Source: Pelagerythrobacter aerophilus | GTDB lineage: Bacteria; Pseudomonadota; Alphaproteobacteria; Sphingomonadales; Sphingomonadaceae | Direction of reading: 5' to 3' | NCBI RefSeq assembly: GCF_003581645.1 | Contig: NZ_QXFK01000005.1 | Location: 29,492-93,491 of the forward strand | Length of the DNA stretch: 64,000 nucleotides | Part shown: in pieces, positions 8,586-19,390 of the stretch | How the letters are laid out: each line of letters starts with the position of its first letter | How positions within the stretch are numbered: the first letter of the stretch is position 1 | Notes under the pieces: generated by a model | What the model was told of the DNA's origin: nothing | Database searches by the model: none | The model's input: the letters and a program-made list of their open reading frames with translations, nothing else | Position numbers and translations under genes: made by a program

Positions 8586-9860
8586 TTAAAGATCGATCAG
8601 CATCCGCGTCGGATCCTCGATCGCTTCCTTCATGATCTTCAATGCGGTCACGGCCTCGCGGCCGTCGATCAGGCGGTGATCGTAGGAGAGCGCGATGTAC
8701 ATCATCGGGCGCACCACGATCTCGCCGTCGACCACCACCGGGCGGTCCTCGATCCGGTGAAGGCCGAGCACCGCGCTCTGCGGCGGGTTGATGATCGGGG
8801 TCGACATCAGGCTGCCGAACACGCCGCCGTTGGAGATCGTGAAGGTGCCGCCCTTCATGTCCTCCATCGTCAGCGTGCCGTCGCGAGCGCGCTTGCCGAA
8901 GTCGGCGATGTCCTTCTCGATCTGGGCGAAGCTCTTGCGGTCCGCATCGCGCACCACCGGCACCACGAGCCCGTTGGGCGCGCTGACCGCGACCGAGATG
9001 TCGACGAAGTCGTGATAGACGATCTCGTCACCCTCGATATAGGCGTTGGCCGAGGGCACGTCCTTCAGCGCGAGGCAGGCGGCCTTGGCGAAGAAGCCCA
9101 TGAAGCCGAGCTTGATGTCGTGCTTCTTGGCGAACAGGTCCTTGTACTTCTCGCGCGCCTCGATCACCGCGCTCATGTCGCAGTCGTTGAAGGTCGTGAG
9201 CAGCGCCGCGTTGTCCTGCGCGCTCTTGAGCCGCTTGGCGATCGTCTGGCGCATGCGCGTCATCTTGACGCGCTCCTCGCGCCGCTCGCCGCCTTCCGCC
9301 GCGGGGGCGGGAATGTCGATCTTGGCCTGCGCGGGCGCGGCTTCGTCGATCGTGTCCGCGCCGCCCTTCTTGGCCTCGGCAGCGGCGAGCACGTCTTCCT
9401 TGGTCAGGCGGCCGTCCTTGCCGGTGCCCTTGATCGTCGTCGGGTCGACCCCGTGCTCCAGCACGGCGCGGCGCACCGCGGGCGAGAGCGTTTGCGTATC
9501 GACCGGCGCGGCTTCCTTGGCGGCTGCCGGCGCGGGCTTTTCGTCCTTCTTCTCTTCGCGCGCGGGTGCCTCGGCGGACTTCTCCTCGCGCGGTTCGACC
9601 TTGGTGCTCTCGCCCGCGGCTACGTCGTCCTCGATCGTCGCGATCACCGCGCCGACCTCGACCGTGTCGCCGACAGCGAACTTCTGCTCGCCCAGAACGC
9701 CGCCGACGGGGGAGGGGACTTCGACGGCGACCTTGTCGGTCTCGAGGCTGACGATCGGCTCGTCGACCTTCACCGTGTCGCCGGGCTTCTTCAGCCACTC
9801 GCCGATGGTGCCTTCGGTGACCGATTCACCAAGCGTGGGGACTTTGACTTCGCTGGCCAT
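8586..9860 (-). CDS. sucB: 2-oxoglutarate dehydrogenase E2 (dihydrolipoyllysine succinyltransferase)
   Basis: 424 residues. Order of domains: lipoyl domain (residues ~2-77) with the lipoylated Lys43 in LETDKVAVE; an Ala/Glu/Lys-rich linker; the E1/E3-binding domain (TLSPAVRRAVLEHGVDPTTI); and the catalytic acyltransferase core ending with SYDHRLIDGREAV, whose His and Asp form the active site. It transfers succinyl groups from lipoate to CoA in the TCA cycle. The start at 9860 (MASEVKVPTLGES) gives the standard N-terminus and lies 11 bases after the sucA stop, supporting co-transcription. Confidence 0.97.
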   Translation of the reverse strand: MASEVKVPTLGESVTEGTIGEWLKKPGDTVKVDEPIVSLETDKVAVEVPSPVGGVLGEQKFAVGDTVEVGAVIATIEDDVAAGESTKVEPREEKSAEAPAREEKKDEKPAPAAAKEAAPVDTQTLSPAVRRAVLEHGVDPTTIKGTGKDGRLTKEDVLAAAEAKKGGADTIDEAAPAQAKIDIPAPAAEGGERREERVKMTRMRQTIAKRLKSAQDNAALLTTFNDCDMSAVIEAREKYKDLFAKKHDIKLGFMGFFAKAACLALKDVPSANAYIEGDEIVYHDFVDISVAVSAPNGLVVPVVRDADRKSFAQIEKDIADFGKRARDGTLTMEDMKGGTFTISNGGVFGSLMSTPIINPPQSAVLGLHRIEDRPVVVDGEIVVRPMMYIALSYDHRLIDGREAVTALKIMKEAIEDPTRMLIDL

Positions 9861-9871
9861 ATTCGCGTTCC

Positions 9872-12721
9872 TCAAGCCTTCTTCTTGCCGGCAGTCTTGC
9901 CGTTGCGTGCGGCCTCGCCGCCATCGTTCAGTCCGAGCGCCATCGAGACGAGGCAGCGCTGCTGCTCCTCATGCCGCTTGGCGAGCCCGGTGGCGGGGGA
10001 AGCCGCCACCTCGCGCCCGGCATAGCGCGGCCGCATGCCCTGATGCCCGGCCGATGCGAGCGTTTCCTCGATCTTGCTCTCGACGAAGAACCATGCGCCG
10101 TTGTTCTTCGGCTCCTCCTGGCACCAGATCACCTCTTCCAGATTGGTCATCCGGCCCAGGCGCAGCGCGAGCGCTTCTCCGGGGAAGGGATAGAGCTGCT
10201 CGATGCGCACGATCGAAACATCGTCCAGTCCTTCCTCGTCACGCTTCTCGATCAGGTCGTAGGCGACCTTGCCCGAACATAGCACGAGGCGGCGGATTTT
10301 CTCGTCGGCGATCTCGGTGGTGTCGCTGACGATGCGGCGGAAATGACTTTCGCCCAGGAATTCGTCGGCGCTGCTCTTGGCCATCGGGTGCCGCAGGAGC
10401 GACTTGGGCGTCATGATGATCAGCGGCTTGCGGAACGAGCGCTTCATCTGCCGGCGCAGGACATGGAAGTAGTTGGCCGGCACGGTGATGTTGCACACCT
10501 GGATATTGTCGTTCGCGCAGAGCTGCAGGAACCGTTCCAGGCGAGCCGAGGAGTGCTCGGGCCCCTGACCCTCGTAGCCGTGGGGCAGCAGCAGCACGAG
10601 GCCGTTGGCGCGCAGCCACTTGACCTCGCCCGCGGCGATATACTGGTCGATCATGATCTGCGCACCGTTGGCGAAATCGCCGAACTGCGCCTCCCACAGG
10701 ACCAGCGTCTTGGGGTCCGCCATCGCGAAGCCGTATTCGAAGCCGAGCACGCCATATTCGCTCAGCGGGCTGTCGTAGACCTCGAACTTGCCGTGCGGGA
10801 GCTGGGTGAGCGGGATGTACTTGTGCTCGTCGGTCTGGTCGATCCACACCGCGTGGCGCTGGCTGAAGGTGCCGCGGCCCGAATCCTGTCCCGACAGGCG
10901 CACGCCGAAGCCCTCGGTCACCAGGCTGCCGAAGGCGAGCGCTTCCGCTGTCGCCCAGTCGAACCCTTCGCCGCTTTCGAACATCTTGCGCTTGGCGTCG
11001 AGCACGCGGCCCAGCGTCTTGTGGATCGTCAGACCCTCCGGCACGGTGGTCAGCGTGCGGCCGAGGCTGTCGAACAGCTTGCGCTCCATCCCGGTATCGA
11101 TGTTGCGGCGCGCGGTTTCCGGATCGGCCGGCTTGTTAAGCCCGGCCCAGCGGCCGCCGAACCAGTCGGCCTCGTTCGGCTTGTAGCTCTTCGCCGCCTC
11201 GAATTCCTGCTCCAGGGTATCGACGAATTCGGCGCTCAGTTTGTCGCGCTCGCCCTCGTCGATGACGCCCTGCTCGACCAGCCGCGCCGCGTAGATCTCG
11301 CTGACTTTCGGATGGCCCTTGATTGCGTCGTACATCAGCGGCTGGGTGAACTTGGGCTCGTCGCCCTCGTTATGACCGAAGCGGCGATAGCACCACATGT
11401 CGATCACGATGTCGCGGCCGAACCGCTGGCGGTATTCGACGGCGAGCTTGCAGGCGAACGTCACCGCTTCCGGATCGTCGCCGTTGACGTGCAGGATCGG
11501 AGCCTGGACGCCCTTGGCCACGTCGGACGGGTAGGGGGACGATCTGGCGAAGCGGGGACTCGTCGTAAAACCGATCTGGTTGTTAATGACGAAGTGAATG
11601 CAGCCGCCGGTGTTGTACCCGGCGACGCCCGAGAAGCCGAAGCACTCCCACACGATGCCCTGGCCCGCGAAGGCCGCGTCACCGTGGATCAGCACCGGCA
11701 GGACCTGCTCGTGCTTCTTCAGGTCGTCGCGGATCGCCTGCTGGGCGCGGGTCTTGCCGAGCACGACCGGGTCCACCGCCTCGAGGTGCGAGGGGTTGGG
11801 CACGAGGCTCATGTGCACGTCGATGCCATCGAACTCGCGGTCGGTGCTGGTGCCGAGGTGGTACTTCACGTCGCCCGACCCGCCGACGTCTTCCGGATTG
11901 GCGCTGCCGCCGGAGAATTCGTGGAAGATCACCTTGTAGGGCTTGCCCATCACGTTCGCGAGCACGTTCAGACGGCCGCGGTGGGCCATGCCGTAGATGA
12001 TCTCGCGCACGCCCGACTGGCCGCCGTACTTGATCACCGCTTCGAGCGCCGGGATCATCGATTCGCCGCCGTCGAGCCCGAAGCGCTTGGTGCCGACGTA
12101 CTTCTTGGCGAGAAACGCCTCGTACTGCTCGCCGCGGACCACGGCGGCGAGGATTGCGCGCTTGCCCTCGGGCGTGAACTGGATGACGTCTTCCGGCCCT
12201 TCGAACTTCTCCTGCAGGAAGCGCCGTTCCTCGACATCGGCGATGTGCATGTATTCGAGGCCGACTTTGCCGCAGTAGCTCGAGCGCAGGATATCGGCGA
12301 GCTCGCCGACCTTCAGCCAGTCGCGGCCCATCAGCCCGCCGACGTAGACTTCCTTGTCCTCCTGCCCGGCGAAGCCGTGCCACTCGATCTGGAGATCTTC
12401 CGGCAGCTCGCGGTTGCTGAGGCCGAGCGGATCGAGATCCGCCGCCAGATGCCCGCGCACGCGGTAGAGCCGGATAAGCAGCATGGCGCGGATCGAATCC
12501 GCCGCCGCTTCCTCGATCGCCTTGGGATCGGTCGGCTTGCCGGCCTTCTCGGCTGCGGCCTTGACCGCGATCTTCATCGTCGTCGGGTCGAGCGCCTGGG
12601 TCAGGTCGCTCTCGGAATCGATCGCGCTCAGCGGCCAGCGGGGATTGCCCCAGCTCGGCCCGGGCTGCGGCCCTCCCTGATCGGAAAGTTCGGGGAGGAA
12701 ATCGTGGCTCTCGTTACCCAT
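9872..12721 (-). CDS. sucA: 2-oxoglutarate dehydrogenase E1
   Basis: 949 residues. It opens with the E2-binding-type N-terminus (FLPELSDQGGPQPGPSW region), contains GMAHRGRLNVLANVMGKP of the thiamine-diphosphate fold, GDAAFAGQGIVWE and the FGHNEGDEP motif, and ends with the transketolase-like C-terminal domain. The enzyme decarboxylates 2-oxoglutarate with ThDP and hands the succinyl unit to SucB. ATG 12721 was chosen over the longer open frame (12769) because AGAGGTG lies eight bases upstream and the extra residues are atypical. Confidence 0.97.
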   Translation of the reverse strand: MGNESHDFLPELSDQGGPQPGPSWGNPRWPLSAIDSESDLTQALDPTTMKIAVKAAAEKAGKPTDPKAIEEAAADSIRAMLLIRLYRVRGHLAADLDPLGLSNRELPEDLQIEWHGFAGQEDKEVYVGGLMGRDWLKVGELADILRSSYCGKVGLEYMHIADVEERRFLQEKFEGPEDVIQFTPEGKRAILAAVVRGEQYEAFLAKKYVGTKRFGLDGGESMIPALEAVIKYGGQSGVREIIYGMAHRGRLNVLANVMGKPYKVIFHEFSGGSANPEDVGGSGDVKYHLGTSTDREFDGIDVHMSLVPNPSHLEAVDPVVLGKTRAQQAIRDDLKKHEQVLPVLIHGDAAFAGQGIVWECFGFSGVAGYNTGGCIHFVINNQIGFTTSPRFARSSPYPSDVAKGVQAPILHVNGDDPEAVTFACKLAVEYRQRFGRDIVIDMWCYRRFGHNEGDEPKFTQPLMYDAIKGHPKVSEIYAARLVEQGVIDEGERDKLSAEFVDTLEQEFEAAKSYKPNEADWFGGRWAGLNKPADPETARRNIDTGMERKLFDSLGRTLTTVPEGLTIHKTLGRVLDAKRKMFESGEGFDWATAEALAFGSLVTEGFGVRLSGQDSGRGTFSQRHAVWIDQTDEHKYIPLTQLPHGKFEVYDSPLSEYGVLGFEYGFAMADPKTLVLWEAQFGDFANGAQIMIDQYIAAGEVKWLRANGLVLLLPHGYEGQGPEHSSARLERFLQLCANDNIQVCNITVPANYFHVLRRQMKRSFRKPLIIMTPKSLLRHPMAKSSADEFLGESHFRRIVSDTTEIADEKIRRLVLCSGKVAYDLIEKRDEEGLDDVSIVRIEQLYPFPGEALALRLGRMTNLEEVIWCQEEPKNNGAWFFVESKIEETLASAGHQGMRPRYAGREVAASPATGLAKRHEEQQRCLVSMALGLNDGGEAARNGKTAGKKKA

Positions 12722-12820
12722 CCGGGTCACCTCTCGCGCCGGCCGAACTGCCGGCTTAACAAAAACCAATGTCCGAGCGGCGCGGATGCTCCCGGGGAGG
12801 AGGGCCTTCCGCGCCTAGGC

Positions 12821-13711
12821 TCAGGCCAGTTCCTTCAGCATCGCGTCGAGCGTGGTGCCGAGTTCGCTGGGCGACGGGGAGACGCGGATGCCGGCGGCTT
12901 CCATCGCGGCGATCTTGTCTTCGGCGCCGCCTTGGCCGCCCGAGACGATCGCGCCGGCGTGGCCCATGCGGCGGCCCGGAGGGGCCGTGCGCCCGGCGAT
13001 GAAGCCGACCATTGGCTTCTTGCGGCCCTTCTTCGCCTGATGCGCGATGAACTCGGCCGCTTCTTCCTCGGCCGAGCCGCCGATCTCGCCGATCATGATG
13101 ATCGACTTGGTCGCGTCGTCGGAAAGGAACAGGTCGAGCACGTCGATGAAGTTGGTGCCGTTGACCGGGTCGCCGCCGATGCCGACCGCGGTGGTCTGGC
13201 CGAGGCCGACCTGCGTGGTCTGATGCACGGCTTCGTAAGTGAGGGTGCCGGAGCGACTGACGACGCCGACCGAGCCCTTCTGGAAGATCGAGCCCGGCAT
13301 GATGCCGATCTTGCACTCGCCGGGGGTCAGGACACCGGGGCAGTTCGGGCCGATCAGGCGGCTCTTGCTGCCGTCGAGCGCGCGCTTCACGCGGACCATG
13401 TCGAGCACCGGAATGCCCTCAGTAATGGCGACGATCAGTTCGATCTCGGCGTCGATCGCCTCGAGGATCGAGTCCGCGGCGAAGGGCGGCGGCACGTAGA
13501 TGCACGAGGCGGTCGCGCCGGTTGCGGCCTTCGCCTCGGCAACGGTGTTGTAGACCGGCAGCCCGATATGCTCGGTGCCGCCTTTGCCCGGCGTCACGCC
13601 CGCAACCATCTGCGTCCCGTAATCGAGCGCCTGCTGCGTGTGGAACGTGCCGGTGTCACCCGTCATGCCCTGGGTGATGACCTTGGTGTTCTTGTCGACG
13701 AGGATGGACAT
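12821..13711 (-). CDS. sucD: Succinate-CoA ligase alpha subunit
   Basis: 296 residues from [18 protein letters not shown]. CoA-binding Rossmann domain, [20 protein letters not shown], and the phosphohistidine loop [17 protein letters not shown] are present. With the beta subunit (SucC) it makes ATP or GTP from succinyl-CoA. In many alphaproteobacteria sucC lies between mdh and sucD; here no sucC is in the window and a small membrane ORF takes that place, so the beta subunit must be encoded elsewhere. Confidence 0.97.
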   Translation of the reverse strand: MSILVDKNTKVITQGMTGDTGTFHTQQALDYGTQMVAGVTPGKGGTEHIGLPVYNTVAEAKAATGATASCIYVPPPFAADSILEAIDAEIELIVAITEGIPVLDMVRVKRALDGSKSRLIGPNCPGVLTPGECKIGIMPGSIFQKGSVGVVSRSGTLTYEAVHQTTQVGLGQTTAVGIGGDPVNGTNFIDVLDLFLSDDATKSIIMIGEIGGSAEEEAAEFIAHQAKKGRKKPMVGFIAGRTAPPGRRMGHAGAIVSGGQGGAEDKIAAMEAAGIRVSPSPSELGTTLDAMLKELA

Positions 13712-13715
13712 GGAG

Positions 13716-14002
13716 TTACTCTCCTTGAAACTGCGAACGGCGGCAGGCTTCTGCTCGATGCAGTGAAAGTCCGCCAAAAAATGCAAGCCAGCTCAGAGCG
13801 AGCGGGCCGAGGATGATAAGCAGAAGTAACCGACCATAGGGATCGCCGACGGCGGGTTCTCCAGAGGTCGTCAGTTCTAGCCAAATGACCGAAACAATGA
13901 ATGGTGCGCTTACAAAGCAAGCCCCCCGCCAATTGGCTTTGGAACCGAGCCAGCCCATCCCAACTAAAAGGAGGGCGAATCCAATGGCGGCGAGCAAGCC
14001 CA

Positions 14003-14003
<1 letters not shown>
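13716..14003 (-). CDS. Small membrane protein between mdh and sucD
   Basis: 95 residues from ATG 14003, with three hydrophobic segments (residues ~2-20, ~28-42 and ~60-80). The ATG overlaps the mdh stop codon in the arrangement TAATG, and the stop is four bases before the sucD start. Position and overlap argue for a translated, co-expressed gene rather than a spurious frame. No domain is recognised. An alternative start ten codons upstream would overlap mdh. Confidence 0.65.
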
Positions 14004-15082
<1,079 letters not shown>

Positions 15083-15243
15083 TTAGCGATTGCAACCGTC
15101 AAAGGTCCCATACGTGGAACAATCTTTGCGATTGGTTCGCATGTGCAATAAAGAGCTGTAATGAAAGGATGACCGCGCGTTCCAAAGCCACCCAAGAACC
15201 AATCGATCGTTGCGGTTCCGGTTCCCGGCGGCACCGCTTGCGC

Positions 15244-17205
15244 TCAGGATGCGGTCTTGCGCATCAGCTCCTCGTCGCGCTCCTGCGCCAGCAGCATGGC
15301 GGCCAGATAGTCCGGCACCGCGCGGCTGAAGTAGTAGCCCTGGCCGAGCGTGCAGCCCGCGTCGCGCACGGCGGTGACCTGCTCGATCGTCTCCAGCCCC
15401 TCGGCGACGATCTCCATGTCGAGCTGGGCGCCCATTTCGGCGACCGCGCGGATGATCGCCTCGGTCCGCCGCGATACGTCGGGGCCGGACACGAAGCTGC
15501 GGTCGACCTTGATCTTCCGGAACGGGTACTTGTTGACGTAGGCGAGCGAGGAGTAGCCGGTTCCGAAATCGTCGAGCGCGAAGCGCACGCCGCGTTCCGA
15601 CAGTTCCCTGATGAACGCGTCGGTCGCCTCGCTGTCGTCGAGGAACAGGCTCTCGGTCACTTCCAGTTCGAGCCGGGCGGGATCGAGCCCCGCCTCGCGC
15701 AGCGCGTTGATGATCCCCAGCGCCGCGCCCGGTGCCTTGATCTGCAGCGGCGAGAGATTGACCGCCAGCGTCACGTCCGCCGGCCATTGCGCGGCGGCGC
15801 GGGCCGCCTGCGCGGTGATCCAGTTGCCGAGCGTGACGATCACGCCGGTCTCTTCCGCCACCGGAATGAACTCGTCGGGCCGCATCTCGCCCTTCTTCGG
15901 GTGGAACCAGCGCACCAGCGCCTCGAACGTGCGGATGCGCCCGGTCGAAAGGTCGACGATCGGCTGGAAGAAGATCGACAGCTCGTTCTTCTGGATCGCG
16001 CCGCGCAGCTCCGCCTCGACTTCGCGGCGGCGCGCGAGATCGCGGCTCATCGCGGCGTCGAAGAAGCAGGTCTGGCGGCGGCCGTTGACCTTGGCGTGAT
16101 AGAGCGCGAGGTCGGCGGCCTGCATCACGCTGTCGGCATCGGCCCCGTCCTCGGGCAGCACTGCGACGCCGAGCGAGGCGCCGACTTCGAGCCGCTCTCC
16201 GTCGACCCGCACGGGGCGCATGATCTCGGCATGGACCTCGCTCGCCAGCCGCATGCAGTCGGAACGGTCTTCCACCGCGCAGAAGACGATGAACTCGTCC
16301 CCGCCGAAGCGTGCCACGATCGAGCCCTCGGGCGTGACTTCCTGCAGCCGCTTGGCCACCGTCTGCAGCAGGCGGTCGCCGACCGGATGGCCGAGCAGGT
16401 CGTTCACTTCCTTGAACCGGTCGAGGTCGATCCAGATCATGCCCATCATCTGGTCGTCGGGCAGGTCCATCAGCGTCTCGACCATCGCGTGGTTGAGCCC
16501 CGCGCGGTTGGCGAGGCCGGTGACCGCGTCGGTCCGCGCAAGCTGCTGCATCTTTTCCGCCAGGCGGGCACTGGTCTCGGCCGCGGCGATATTGTCGCGC
16601 AGGACCTTGAACACGCTCATGGTGATCGCGGCCATGGCCGGGATCATGAGGAGGATGGTGATCGCGAACACGGTGAACGAGAGCGTGCCGAGATAGAGGC
16701 ACGCTGCGACCATCGGCAGGCAGACGAGCACGAGCTGGCCGATCGCGATCACCGGCCGGCCGGCGTTGCGGGCGCAGATGGCGACGCCGTAGCCGACCGC
16801 GTTGACCGCGATCAGCACCTGAGCTTCCGGATGCACGCGCAGCACCAGCGCCGCGGCTGCGGCGGTGCCCAGCAGGAACGAGTAGGTGAACGCGCCGACC
16901 TCGTAGACGATCTCCAACTCGGACGTGCTCGTCTCGCTCTCGGGCGAATGGCTGAAGGCGAGCATGACACGTGCCAGCGCGACGATGCACAGCACCAGCG
17001 TGAGCACGTACATGATCGGGGAATCACTGACGTAGGCGACGACGAGCGAGGAGACGATGCCGCTCGCCGCGCCGGCAGCGAGGCTGCTCGGCTGGGTGTA
17101 GAGCGTGCGGACGAGCGTGCGGCGCACGCGTTCCGACAACGCGTCGCCCCTCTTGAAATAGGACAAGGCGTTGAAGGCCTTCCCCCCGGGATCGCTGCTC
17201 GCCAT
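15244..17205 (-). CDS. Membrane-anchored GGDEF-EAL cyclic-di-GMP protein
   Basis: 653 residues. The N-terminal ~205 residues carry about six to seven membrane helices (an uncharacterised MASE-like sensor region), followed by a short coiled stretch, a GGDEF domain with intact RFGGDEFIVF, and a C-terminal EAL domain. The EAL active-site pieces are all visible: FEALVRW, LELEVTES, DDFGTGYSSL, KVDRSFV, AEGLET and QGYYFS. The phosphodiesterase is therefore likely active. The GGDEF half has the signature but no clear RxxD inhibitory site five residues upstream. It probably tunes motility/biofilm choice; the stimulus is unknown. Confidence 0.93.
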   Translation of the reverse strand: MASSDPGGKAFNALSYFKRGDALSERVRRTLVRTLYTQPSSLAAGAASGIVSSLVVAYVSDSPIMYVLTLVLCIVALARVMLAFSHSPESETSTSELEIVYEVGAFTYSFLLGTAAAAALVLRVHPEAQVLIAVNAVGYGVAICARNAGRPVIAIGQLVLVCLPMVAACLYLGTLSFTVFAITILLMIPAMAAITMSVFKVLRDNIAAAETSARLAEKMQQLARTDAVTGLANRAGLNHAMVETLMDLPDDQMMGMIWIDLDRFKEVNDLLGHPVGDRLLQTVAKRLQEVTPEGSIVARFGGDEFIVFCAVEDRSDCMRLASEVHAEIMRPVRVDGERLEVGASLGVAVLPEDGADADSVMQAADLALYHAKVNGRRQTCFFDAAMSRDLARRREVEAELRGAIQKNELSIFFQPIVDLSTGRIRTFEALVRWFHPKKGEMRPDEFIPVAEETGVIVTLGNWITAQAARAAAQWPADVTLAVNLSPLQIKAPGAALGIINALREAGLDPARLELEVTESLFLDDSEATDAFIRELSERGVRFALDDFGTGYSSLAYVNKYPFRKIKVDRSFVSGPDVSRRTEAIIRAVAEMGAQLDMEIVAEGLETIEQVTAVRDAGCTLGQGYYFSRAVPDYLAAMLLAQERDEELMRKTAS

Positions 17206-17287
17206 GCGCAGGGCCTAGCGAAAAGTGGTCACTGCATAGTTAACGCGCCGCTTACCGCCTGCCGCGGGCTCCGCCGTCGACACCGCG

Positions 17288-17626
17288 CTAGCCGTCCGAC
17301 GCCGGGCACAGGACAGGCGCAGTGCCGTCACGCGCCATGTCCTCGAGCGACCGTGCGATCCGCGCATCGAGCGCGCGGCAGACGCCGAGCCACCAATCGT
17401 AGCTTTCCCGATCGCCGGCGAAGAAGGCGCACTCGGCCTGGCGGCGTGCCTCGCGCGCGGCGCCCAGGCCGTGTTGTGCGAAGTGCCGCAACGCCGCGTG
17501 CAGCATATGGTCGCCTCCGCCGGACGTGCAGTTGTCGTTCGCAGCGGGGGCGGCTCTGCGGCGCTGGAAAACCCGCGCGAGCGGCGAATTCGCCGCGGAG
17601 CGCGACGCTGCGAAATGGAATGTCAT
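17288..17626 (-). CDS. Small conserved-looking hypothetical protein
   Basis: 112 residues from MTFHFAASR. It contains APAANDN, a short motif that recurs near the N-termini of small sphingomonad proteins, then a mainly helical C-terminal half (ALRHFAQHGLGAAREARRQ, then a Trp-Trp pair in ESYDWWLG). No signal peptide and no recognised domain. An upstream in-frame start at 17644 adds six residues. Function unknown. Confidence 0.6.
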   Translation of the reverse strand: MTFHFAASRSAANSPLARVFQRRRAAPAANDNCTSGGGDHMLHAALRHFAQHGLGAAREARRQAECAFFAGDRESYDWWLGVCRALDARIARSLEDMARDGTAPVLCPASDG

Positions 17627-17766
17627 GCGAAAGGGGCCTTCCATCTGGCTCGCTGGGGCGTGCCGGTTGCGACTTGCGATGGAAGTAGCGCGCCAGGCCC
17701 TAAAGGAGCGTTGGGCGCTAAGGTTTCCGCGATCTTAAGACTTGGCCTGTCGATCCGGCGAGCCTG

Positions 17767-18894
17767 TCAGTTCGGCTGCGCGATCCACCGTCCGCTGTTG
17801 GCATATTCGGGCCTGACGGCGCCGCTCGATGGGAGGTTGCCGGCAGTGAACGCCGCGTCCCCGCCGTGCGCCTCGACCGGGGGCGTATAATCGGGGGCCG
17901 GCGGCCGCGCAGTCGTGCCGGCACTGGCCGCCGCCGCCTTGCTCCACCCTTCCTCGTAGGCCCGGGCGAGCGCCACCGGATCGGCCTCTGCGGCAGGCTC
18001 CGGCGCGGCGGCGCGCGGGTGCGGTGCGGCGGCAGGCTCGGCCCCGCGATAACCTGCCGTGAACGCCGCGGGCCGCCCGGCCGCGCCGCGCCAGCGGTAG
18101 AAGCGGTGCGCGCCGATCGTGCCGACGGTGTCGAGGCTCGATGCCCAGTACGGGTTGATCCAGATCGTGTGGTAATGCGTCGCGAGCCCGACCGGCTCAT
18201 AGACCTCGCCCGCCAGTGCCTGCTGCGCCACGGTCAGCGCCCGGTCCCACGAGGCCTTCATCGGCTTGCGCGTGAGCGAGCCGTCGCAGGTGAAGGTGAA
18301 CTGGCAGCCGGTCTTGCGCTCCGATCCCTGAAACACCACGCCGCACACGCTGTTGGGATAGCTCGGGTGCGCCACGCGGTTGAGCACGACCTGTGCCACC
18401 GCGCGCTGCCCGCCGACCGCCTCGCTCGCCGCCTCGTAATAGACCGCGCTCGCCAGGCAGTGGAGGGCGCGCGCCTGGTCGATTCCGGTGCCCGCCAGGC
18501 GGAATGCCGCGGCCGCCGGCCCCGCAACCCGCGCCGCCGCCAGCTCGGCGGCGACGCCGTCGCCGGTGCCGGTCGGGTCGTAGAGCGTCGCGGCATTCTC
18601 GGGCAGGGCATAGGCGAGGCGCGGCGTGTCCTCGAGGAAGTAGAAGGCGGAGCCGGGAAAGTTCTGCCCCGGACGTTCGTAGGCAAGCGGCTGCACCGCC
18701 TCCGCCTGCGTCAGCGCGGCGGCCGGTTCGCCGAACATGGTCCAGTCGGCCGGCGCGGCCATCGCGGGCACGCCGATCGCCGCCGCAAGCGCCAGTATCC
18801 GCCGCCCGCCAAGGCGCCGTGCCAGGCGTGCCCGCAGCGTCGCCGGCTTGCGGCGCGTGCGGAACTTCGCAGCGGAGGCGGGGGCAGGGATCAC
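17767..18894 (-). CDS. Cell-wall hydrolase, SleB-type (Hydrolase_2)
   Basis: 375 residues from GTG 18894, which has AAGGA six bases upstream; the frame stays open to 19050 but without a better start. A membrane-spanning or signal segment (RILALAAAIGVPAMAA) is followed by the SleB domain with ALHCLASAVYYEAASEAVGG (catalytic Glu region), AVAQVVLNRV and CQFTFTCDG, and a Pro/Ala-rich C-terminus. The family cleaves peptidoglycan (lytic transglycosylase or amidase). Expected in the periplasm. The C-terminal low-complexity tail is typical of sphingomonad members. Confidence 0.85.
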   Translation of the reverse strand: MIPAPASAAKFRTRRKPATLRARLARRLGGRRILALAAAIGVPAMAAPADWTMFGEPAAALTQAEAVQPLAYERPGQNFPGSAFYFLEDTPRLAYALPENAATLYDPTGTGDGVAAELAAARVAGPAAAAFRLAGTGIDQARALHCLASAVYYEAASEAVGGQRAVAQVVLNRVAHPSYPNSVCGVVFQGSERKTGCQFTFTCDGSLTRKPMKASWDRALTVAQQALAGEVYEPVGLATHYHTIWINPYWASSLDTVGTIGAHRFYRWRGAAGRPAAFTAGYRGAEPAAAPHPRAAAPEPAAEADPVALARAYEEGWSKAAAASAGTTARPPAPDYTPPVEAHGGDAAFTAGNLPSSGAVRPEYANSGRWIAQPN

Positions 18895-19104
18895 GGCTGT
18901 CCTTGATTCGAGAGGCGAATGCGCGGCGCGCTTCGGGCGCGTATCAGCAGCGATCGCAAGCTTCGACCATGCCGTCGCCGCCGTCCCTTGGCGGAACACA
19001 TTGCAAGCGGCGGTTAATCGCGATGCTGAAGAACAGGTTACGGACGGCATTGGCGAGTGGCTTGCCGCAGTGCGGAGGCGCGTCTAAGGGCCCGCCACGT
19101 CATG

Positions 19105-19290
19105 GGTTGTCCGCCCGCCCTTTCGCAAGGGAGGGCGGACCGAAGAGGGAAGGGGGTCGGATGCCCCCGCTGCCCCCGCAACTGTGACCGGGGAGCGCCC
19201 GTTCCCACGCGCCACTGGCCCCGTCCCTCGGACGGCCGGGAAGGCGGAGCGGGCCGCTACGATCCGGGAGCCAGGAGACCTGCCGATGAC
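19105..19290 (+). ncRNA. Cobalamin (B12) riboswitch
   Basis: The conserved elements occur in order: a long 5' hairpin (19109-19116 GTCCGCCC pairing with 19133-19140 GGGCGGAC), GAAGAGGGAA, the core CTGCCCCCGCAACTGTGACC, a variable region with GCCACTGGCCCC, and the B12 box GCCAGGAGACCTGCC at 19270-19284. This is the known adenosylcobalamin aptamer. It lies ~100 bases before a BtuB-like receptor, which it is expected to switch off when cobalamin is abundant. End points are approximate. Confidence 0.95.
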
Positions 19291-19390
19291 GGTCGTTCGC
19301 GCTGCCGGGCGGGGTGCACCGGAAGCAAGCGGGGAGGGCGTGCGCCCTCGCTCCGTCATGAGCGGCAGTTCGTTCGTGACAGGAGGATAC

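Noticed and set aside
12722..12820. Possible terminator between sucD and sucA
   Set aside because: An 8-bp inverted repeat (GGCGCGGA/TCCGCGCC) exists, but no T run follows immediately; the genes are more likely one transcript or have an internal promoter.
10343..13816. 1157-codon open frame opposite sucA and sucD
   Set aside because: Antisense to two intact TCA genes, with His/Arg/Leu-rich composition typical of reverse reading of high-GC coding DNA; no ribosome site or domain.
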